A stretch of DNA of 64,000 bases from an uncultured Spirochaetaceae bacterium (GTDB lineage: Bacteria > Spirochaetota > Spirochaetia > Sphaerochaetales > Sphaerochaetaceae), in assembly GCA_944389975.1 (NCBI GenBank), contig CALXOH010000006.1, forward strand, positions 1 through 64,000. The letters are read 5' to 3'. The position numbers and the translations under genes are program-made. Below, piece after piece: positions 58,755-64,000 of this stretch (position 1 is its first letter; each line of letters opens with the position of its first letter). The notes beneath the pieces were generated by a model. That model was not told the DNA's origin. It ran no database searches and saw nothing but the letters and a program-made list of their open reading frames with translations.

Positions 58755-59659
58755 AAGCTCCCTGCCTCCAATATACGCCTCCGATCCCTGTCGTAGTGCA
58801 CGTACGCATACCCTTTCCCATCAGCGTACCTGACTTCATAGAACGTACCGTCCTCGATCAGTCTTATAGTCCTTGAAAGTTCTCCATCGAGATACACATC
58901 CTCCAGGTCAACGTGTCCGCCCTCGTCGATGTGCCTTACGATACGCTCGTTTCCGCGCTCCATCGTGACTGAAGAAAGGATGCCATCGATGTAAGAATAA
59001 GATAAAAGGACATCCCCGTCTTCCCGACGTAACAAGGCACCGGTGCTGTCGTAGTAATCCCTTTTCCCGTCGCTCTCGATTGTGAACGAGCCGTCACCAG
59101 AGAAAGAGAAATCGATCTCCCCGTCCGAGATATCCGAAGAAAGAAGCACCGGAGAGTCCAGGTATACGTTTCTTTCGACATCATTGATCTTGTAGGATAG
59201 TCCGTCATCAAGCACAAGGTAACACCTTCCGTCCGATGTGATCTCAAGCAAAGTCCCGTCCCCGCCGTAGCCGTAGAGCAGAAGCTCGATCAGCGTGCCA
59301 TCCTTTGAGTTTATCCTACGCGACGTGAGCTTTCCCTTCTCATCGTACGAAAGAGTTTCATCGACATCCTGGTCAGACCATGAAACAAGGCGCCCTTTAC
59401 CATCGAACGAAAACTCTTCACTCCCTCCGTCACGCGTTAAAACATATCCCCTCTCCGTCGGAGTCTTTACGCACTCCTCCACTCCATCAAGATAAAGCAC
59501 TTCCCTCCCGTCATCAAACGCTTCAAGCTCCCAACTTTCCCCCGAGAGAGAAGTCAGTGCATCTAACTTTTGCATCATCGGGTTGCTCTTGTAGAACCAG
59601 GATGCAGAGAGAATGAACGGGAACAGGAAAACGGCAAGGATGCAAACTATCTTCTTCAC
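58751..59659 (-). CDS. Exported protein with tandem beta-hairpin (MORN/YD-like) repeats
   Basis: 302 aa. Signal peptide (MKKIVCILAVFLFPFILSAS), then repeats such as FSFDGKGRLVSW, LSYDEKGKLTSR, YYDSTGALLRRE: antiparallel hairpins as in RHS/MORN-type proteins. Overlaps the permease gene by ATGA and is likely part of the same envelope operon. Function unknown. Confidence 0.65.
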   Translation of the reverse strand: MKKIVCILAVFLFPFILSASWFYKSNPMMQKLDALTSLSGESWELEAFDDGREVLYLDGVEECVKTPTERGYVLTRDGGSEEFSFDGKGRLVSWSDQDVDETLSYDEKGKLTSRRINSKDGTLIELLLYGYGGDGTLLEITSDGRCYLVLDDGLSYKINDVERNVYLDSPVLLSSDISDGEIDFSFSGDGSFTIESDGKRDYYDSTGALLRREDGDVLLSYSYIDGILSSVTMERGNERIVRHIDEGGHVDLEDVYLDGELSRTIRLIEDGTFYEVRYADGKGYAYVHYDRDRRRILEAGSL

Positions 59660-59664
59660 TTCTC

Positions 59665-60543
59665 TTACTTCAAGCCCACAAGTGCGTTTAGAAATTCATC
59701 GCGGTCAAACGGCGCTATATCGTCATACCCTTCGCCCGTGCATATGAAAACGATGGGGAGCGACAACATCTTCCCGATCTGTAAGAGCGCGCCACCCTTT
59801 GAAAGTGAATCGTACTTCGTAAGTATTATTCCATCGAGAGGCAACGCCTCATTGAATAGAAGCGCTTGGGAAACCCCGTTCTGACCTGTAGTTGCATCGA
59901 TGACGAGGAATTTCTTGTAGTTCTTCTCATCAATACCCTTTGCCTTGATGACCTTGTCTATCTTCTTCAACTCCTTCATCAGGTTTTCCTTGTTGTGCAT
60001 GCGCCCTGCACTGTCACAGATTATCAAATCCTCCCCATGGCTTCGGGCTGATGTGATCGCATCGAATATGACAGCACCGGGATCGGATCCGGTTTTCTGC
60101 TTTACGATCCTAATTCCCAAGCGTTCAGCGTGTATGTCGATCTGCTCTACGGCGGCAGCACGGAACGTATCGGCTGCAGCAAGCAATACCTTGTACCCCT
60201 CTTTTGAATACATCTTCGCCATCTTTGCGATGGTCGTGGTCTTGCCGACGCCGTTCACGCCCAGTACCAACACGAGGTTCTCCTTTCCCTTTTCAACGCT
60301 CCATGTGGAAGGCACAAGATACTTGGAAAGGATCTCCTTCATCATCACCTGAAGTTTCTCAGCATCAAGTGATTTGTCTTTCCTTGATGCATTCTTCAGC
60401 TCGCTTATAACTTCATCGGTCAAGCGGGCTCCGAGATCCCCCTCGATCAACGTATCTTCAAGGTTGTCGAAAAATTCATCGTCGATGACGCGCGAAGTGA
60501 AAAGCGATTTCAATTTCGATCCGAGTTTTGAAAAAAATGCCAT
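59665..60543 (-). CDS. ftsY: Signal recognition particle receptor FtsY
   Basis: 292 aa, a short FtsY with little A domain. N-domain helices 1-85. GTPase motifs: GVNGVGKTTTIAKMAK (G1), DTFRAAAVEQ, DSAGRMHNKENLM (G3), TKYDSLSKGG (G4), and AVGLKstart-like end. Targets ribosome-nascent chains to SecYEG. Confidence 0.93.
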   Translation of the reverse strand: MAFFSKLGSKLKSLFTSRVIDDEFFDNLEDTLIEGDLGARLTDEVISELKNASRKDKSLDAEKLQVMMKEILSKYLVPSTWSVEKGKENLVLVLGVNGVGKTTTIAKMAKMYSKEGYKVLLAAADTFRAAAVEQIDIHAERLGIRIVKQKTGSDPGAVIFDAITSARSHGEDLIICDSAGRMHNKENLMKELKKIDKVIKAKGIDEKNYKKFLVIDATTGQNGVSQALLFNEALPLDGIILTKYDSLSKGGALLQIGKMLSLPIVFICTGEGYDDIAPFDRDEFLNALVGLK

Positions 60544-60555
60544 AAACCTATCCCT

Positions 60556-61797
60556 TCAGATGCTCATTATCGCAGCATCTTTATAATCAAATAACGCCTC
60601 CATCGTCCTGATGAGGCTCAACACACCGACTCCGAGGAATCCATACGTCAGGTATGAGATATCCTGATCAATGATCCCGTCTATCGCATTCGAGCCCACG
60701 AAAAGGCCGAAAGCACATAACGAACCGAGCATGTTCCAGTAAAAATCGTTCTTCGCCCTCTCCAGCCGATCCGGGTCGTAGTACGCTGTAGGAAGCATCC
60801 TGACTTCCATCATCCTCACTTCCCTTGAAGATTGTACGGTACGGGTTTCAAACCCAGGGGATGATGCGGTGATCGTGAAAGGTATCCTCGTCTCATCCTC
60901 ATACCCGGATGATACAAGACGCCCTTGATAGAACACTTCATTCGTATATGGGATGGTGGAGATGAAGATCGGAACGCTTCTGGTCTCGTTCATGCTGTAC
61001 GAAATCACATTCTCCGTGGAAGAGGAAGAAGAAAGAGCATAATCAACCATCAAGTCGTCATACCCTTCGCTTTCCAACAGGAGCTGATGATCGCCTACGC
61101 TCATCACTATCCACGACGAGAACTTTCCAAGGTAGGCATCCCCTTCCTTTACGCTCACTTCAACATTCCCGTCGAGCCTGACTGCGCGCATCTCATCTTT
61201 CCTGTAGTGCGAAAGGAAAAAGTCGGTGAGGCTTCCGAAAAGGGAGGAAACCCCGGGCACGTTCAAAAACAACGCTTCAGCCTTCCCATCGACATTCACC
61301 CTGTTCTCATAAAGCCCCCCGCCCTCCCGGCTTGAGACGAAAACAATCTCGTCAAGGTTGTGAAGGATCTTGAGGTAAGATAGCGCAACTTCATCGCCGG
61401 AGAGAAGGAAATCTGCATCGTGCTCATCAAGTGTAAGATCTACGATCTCGATCGAATACCCGTCCCCGGGGAATTCAAACCTCGCCACATCGGAAGTAGA
61501 ACTATTGGAAATCTTTCCCTCTTTCAAGATCCTTTCGTTCTCGCTTTTCCTCCATTCGCCCTCATTTCTCCCCATCTCCCGAGCAATCCGCTTAGAAAGA
61601 AGCACCGGGGAATCGACTTCGGATGCTGCCAAAGCGAGACTGTCCCTCACGTCGCGTTCGAACTCGGAATCATCACCTGAGAAGTAGAACCCGACGCGGT
61701 AGCTTTCAGCATGGACGAAAGCCAAAGGCAAAGCCAGGATCAAAAGGAGGAGACTAAGCTTCCTTCCTGAAGTGAAGATAGCTTTCAATGAAATCAT
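60556..61797 (-). CDS. Exported protein with PEGA-like domain, unknown
   Basis: 413 aa from ATG 61797 (ATG 61809 also in frame). Signal peptide KLSLLLLILALPLAFVHAES. About residue 210-330 has PEGA-like beta repeats (YLGKFSSWIVMSVGDHQLLL, PFTITASSPGFETRTV). Two hydrophobic helices at the C-terminus (LGSLCAFGLFVGSNAI; YGFLGVGVLSLI). Overlaps prfB. Probable envelope protein. Confidence 0.65.
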   Translation of the reverse strand: MISLKAIFTSGRKLSLLLLILALPLAFVHAESYRVGFYFSGDDSEFERDVRDSLALAASEVDSPVLLSKRIAREMGRNEGEWRKSENERILKEGKISNSSTSDVARFEFPGDGYSIEIVDLTLDEHDADFLLSGDEVALSYLKILHNLDEIVFVSSREGGGLYENRVNVDGKAEALFLNVPGVSSLFGSLTDFFLSHYRKDEMRAVRLDGNVEVSVKEGDAYLGKFSSWIVMSVGDHQLLLESEGYDDLMVDYALSSSSSTENVISYSMNETRSVPIFISTIPYTNEVFYQGRLVSSGYEDETRIPFTITASSPGFETRTVQSSREVRMMEVRMLPTAYYDPDRLERAKNDFYWNMLGSLCAFGLFVGSNAIDGIIDQDISYLTYGFLGVGVLSLIRTMEALFDYKDAAIMSI

Positions 61798-62852
61798 CGA
61801 TGTCACCATCCATTACGCGGAGGATGTTTCCAGTGCTGTAGTTCGTTCTATGGTCCTTCACCATCGTATAAGGCTGGAATACGTAACTCCTGATCTGGCT
61901 ACCCCACGCGATATCCTTCTTCTGGATAGCGTTCTTCTCCTTCTCCTTCTCTTTCTCCCTCTGATAGTACTCGTAGAGTTTGCTTCGAAGCATCTTGAAA
62001 GCCATTTCCTTGTTCATAAGCTGGCTTCTCTCGTTCTGGCACTGGACTACTATGCCCGTCGCATAGTGCGTGATCCTGACTGCGCTGTCGGTCTTGTTGA
62101 CGTGCTGTCCTCCGGCTCCTCCGGAACGGTATGTATCGAGCCTGTAATCCTCAGGTTTGATCTCTATCTGTATCGTGTCGTCGACCTCCGGGGATGCATA
62201 GACGGAAGCGAACGAAGTGTGCCTTCGCGCCTGGGAATCAAACGGGGAGATCCTGACCAAGCGGTGTACCCCCGCCTCCCCTTTGAGGTATCCGAATGCA
62301 TAAGGGCCGTTTATCTTGATAGTCACGCTCTTTATGCCACCTTCATCCTCCTGCATGTCCAACACTTCGCACTTGAAACCCTTGCGTTCTGCCCATCTGA
62401 GGTACATCCTCATAAGCATGCTCGCCCAATCCGAGGCTTCATTCCCGCCCGCGCCAGAATGGATCGAAAGGTATACGTTGTTCTTGTCTGTCTCCCCATC
62501 CAGAAGGGCCTTGATCTTCAACGGCCTGAACTTCTCTGCTATCTCATTTATCTGGCTTTCAAGCTGAAGGCGCAAATCGTCGTCATCCTCATCCTGGTAT
62601 AGTTCGATGAGTTCCTCGACTTCATCTATTTCCTTCTTCAAATCCTTCCACGGATAATAGCTGTCCTTGAGGACATTGAGCTTCTTGTATGTGTTCTCCG
62701 CTTTCTCCGAATCATTCCAGAAATCCGGATCGAGGGTCTTCTTCTCCTCTTCCTTTATCTTCTCTTCTACTCCGGAGTCTTCAAAGACGCCTCCAGACTT
62801 GGTAGGCTTCTTCCTTTATGTCTTCAAACTGGCTTCTGTTTTCAATGAACAT
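61754..62852 (-). CDS. prfB: Peptide chain release factor 2, with programmed +1 frameshift
   Basis: RF2 releases peptides at UGA/UAA. ATG 62852 (AGGAGGAG upstream) reads 23 codons to an in-frame TGA (62779-62781); a +1 shift at CTT-TGA continues into the main frame to 61754. SPF tripeptide in RISPFDSQARRH and GGQ in GGAGGQHVNKTD are present. About 365 aa in total. Overlaps the GH57 gene by 11 bases. Confidence 0.93.
62779..62793 (-). promoter_or_regulatory. prfB +1 frameshift site with internal SD
   Basis: Minus-strand TGG AGG CGT CTT TGA. The GGAGG element is spaced from CTT-TGA exactly as in E. coli prfB (SD, one codon, CTT, TGA). Low RF2 lets the ribosome slip +1. Confidence 0.92.
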
Positions 62853-64000
62853 TCTCTTCTCTCCTCCTGGTGGTATCTCCCGCCCTCATGAGAAGCCTGA
62901 AAGTCTTCGCTTCCCCTGCTTCAAGACCGGCAGGGAATACGAAAGTGAATTTCTCATAGAGCGTGAATGTCTCGTAACCCAATACAGTGTACTGACTCTG
63001 CCTCTTTTGGTCACGTACGACTGAAAATGGGGTTGGTGAAGTAAAACTTACTTCAAAAGGGCTGTTTTGATCAAATATCTTTATAGTCCTTACGTTCTCA
63101 AGCTTTCCAAGAAGCAAAAGCGTCTTCTGCTCCGACGAAGACAAGGATGAATCGTCGAAGGCAAGGTAAACCGTGACTGCGTATTTCCCGTCCGGCATGT
63201 CGACTTTTGCGTTCAGCGTAGATTCAAGGATGAAAGTCTGGGTCCTGAGCTTGTAGTTCTTCACAAGAGAGAACGGCAGTTCCTCATCTTCGAGTGCGAA
63301 CAACATGTCACGCCTCGACTTCGAGAGCATATCCGAAGAGAACGGGTAGTGCTTGCTCTTGTACACTTCATCCCCGAGAATCACTTTGTCAGAGAACGAG
63401 TGCTTTAGTGTAAAAGGCTCGAAAGCTTTGTCGAAGTGGCTCTTCTGGTCGAATATGTTCACACCCTCGGAGAGGATGTCGAACTCGACCACCGATCCAC
63501 CCATCGGGGAATACACGACCTGGTAGTTCTCATTGTATGCAATCGGATTGGCATACCCCACTTCCTCGAAATCCGAATCCTGGGGATAAGAGACTCCCAA
63601 GTTTCTCAGAAACGTCTCAGAGGAGATCAAGGTCCTCCAGAACTCCCTGTGCTCTTCGCTCCGTAGAGGCCCGCACTGGGGATCAAACAGAAAGAACGGG
63701 CCTTTCATCATCGTACTTCTAAGCTCTTCCTGTTTTTTCCTCACATCCCTGTCTTTTTTGAATGAATCGAGGATCGAGCAGTAGAAGATGTATCGGTTCC
63801 TGACGTACCTGTAGTAGCCGTTTCTGATGAAAAGTTCCTCGAACGACTTCAAGTGACCCGAGTATGCATCGCGCGAATACCAACCGGATGGAAGGAAGCA
63901 GTTCTCACGCACCTTGAATGACGAAAGGAACGTGTTCTCGTACCCTAATTCCCGCGCTTTTGAATATATCCCTCTGAAAAGCTCTGAGAAATCCTCATCG
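62842..64000 (-). CDS. GH57 4-alpha-glucanotransferase-like enzyme, C-terminal part (runs off window)
   Basis: About 385 codons visible and the frame is open at 64000. FLPSGWYSRDAY is like the last GH57 catalytic-domain motif (LPSxSYxEM), followed by a helical bundle (YRYVRNRYIFYCSILDSF) and the DUF1925/DUF1926-type beta-sandwich: YANPIAYNENYQVVYSPMGG. These are parts of alpha-amylase/4-alpha-glucanotransferases. A DTTRRREENVH tail ends inside the prfB start. Confidence 0.7.
   Translation of the reverse strand, partial: DEDFSELFRGIYSKARELGYENTFLSSFKVRENCFLPSGWYSRDAYSGHLKSFEELFIRNGYYRYVRNRYIFYCSILDSFKKDRDVRKKQEELRSTMMKGPFFLFDPQCGPLRSEEHREFWRTLISSETFLRNLGVSYPQDSDFEEVGYANPIAYNENYQVVYSPMGGSVVEFDILSEGVNIFDQKSHFDKAFEPFTLKHSFSDKVILGDEVYKSKHYPFSSDMLSKSRRDMLFALEDEELPFSLVKNYKLRTQTFILESTLNAKVDMPDGKYAVTVYLAFDDSSLSSSEQKTLLLLGKLENVRTIKIFDQNSPFEVSFTSPTPFSVVRDQKRQSQYTVLGYETFTLYEKFTFVFPAGLEAGEAKTFRLLMRAGDTTRRREENVH

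Noticed and set aside
1-64000. CRISPR array, diversity-generating retroelement or IS element
   Set aside because: No regularly spaced repeat-spacer array, no reverse transcriptase or template/variable repeat, and no transposase frame were seen. Fibre variation is explained by inversion sites instead.

Overview
The window looks like a piece of a spirochaete chromosome (phylum Spirochaetota, perhaps a Sphaerochaeta relative) carrying one complete prophage of about 36.4 kb. The spirochaete call is an inference from protein character: a short spirochaete-style RpoZ in a yicC-kinase-rpoZ-miaA operon, Lol/MacB-like ABC genes, a GH57 glucanotransferase, and outer-membrane-type proteins. No rRNA is present to settle it.

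Left host flank (1-9267). After the tail of an unidentified zinc-ribbon gene come folC and an RqcH-like NFACT gene (+), then the yicC/nucleotide kinase/rpoZ/miaA operon (-), a small zinc-ribbon protein, a PfkB sugar kinase, two unknown genes and a cation diffusion facilitator.

Prophage (9251-45696). It is bounded by identical 20-bp att cores that hold the stop codons of the two convergent host genes on either side, so both genes stay intact. Nearly all phage genes run on the minus strand. From right to left they are: early regulators (41.9-40.5 kb), replication and recombination (40.1-33.2 kb: Sak4-like ATPase, DUF669 protein, PD-(D/E)XK nuclease, DEAH helicase, TOPRIM/RepA primase-helicase, iterons, VRR-NUC), a split DNA methylase and small unknown genes (33-29.5 kb), packaging and head (29-22.8 kb: HNH, TerS, TerL, portal-MuF fusion, protease, HK97 capsid), tail (22.8-13 kb: connectors, tail tube, G/GT frameshift chaperones, tape measure, a 1591-aa fibre), and a lysis/membrane cassette (10.9-9.5 kb). 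A plus-strand lysogeny block (42-45.6 kb) holds a CI-like repressor, a DUF3800 gene behind a structured RNA leader, two tiny membrane peptides, an RHH protein and the integrase.

The most striking system is a tyrosine-recombinase inversion module at 11.1-13.3 kb. Three copies of a 14-bp site let the fibre gene swap its last ~100 residues among one expressed and two silent cassettes. One cassette travels with a tail-fibre-assembly gene. The prophage is also rich in candidate RNAs: a ~400-nt highly folded RNA gap at 40.2-40.55 kb, an oop-like antisense RNA at 41.12 kb, a terminator/SD-sequestering leader before DUF3800, a 12-bp hairpin burying the start of a membrane microprotein at 43.82 kb, and a type I toxin-like locus at 29.26 kb.

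Right host flank (45684-64000). It carries a GNAT acetyltransferase, a metal or metal-chelate ABC operon with an embedded methyltransferase and a ZIP transporter, tRNA-Lys and tRNA-Glu, a YgeW-type carbamoyltransferase, RfbB, RNase Z, a Lol/MacB-like ABC cluster, FtsY, PrfB with its programmed +1 frameshift, and the 3' part of a GH57 4-alpha-glucanotransferase that runs off the window.
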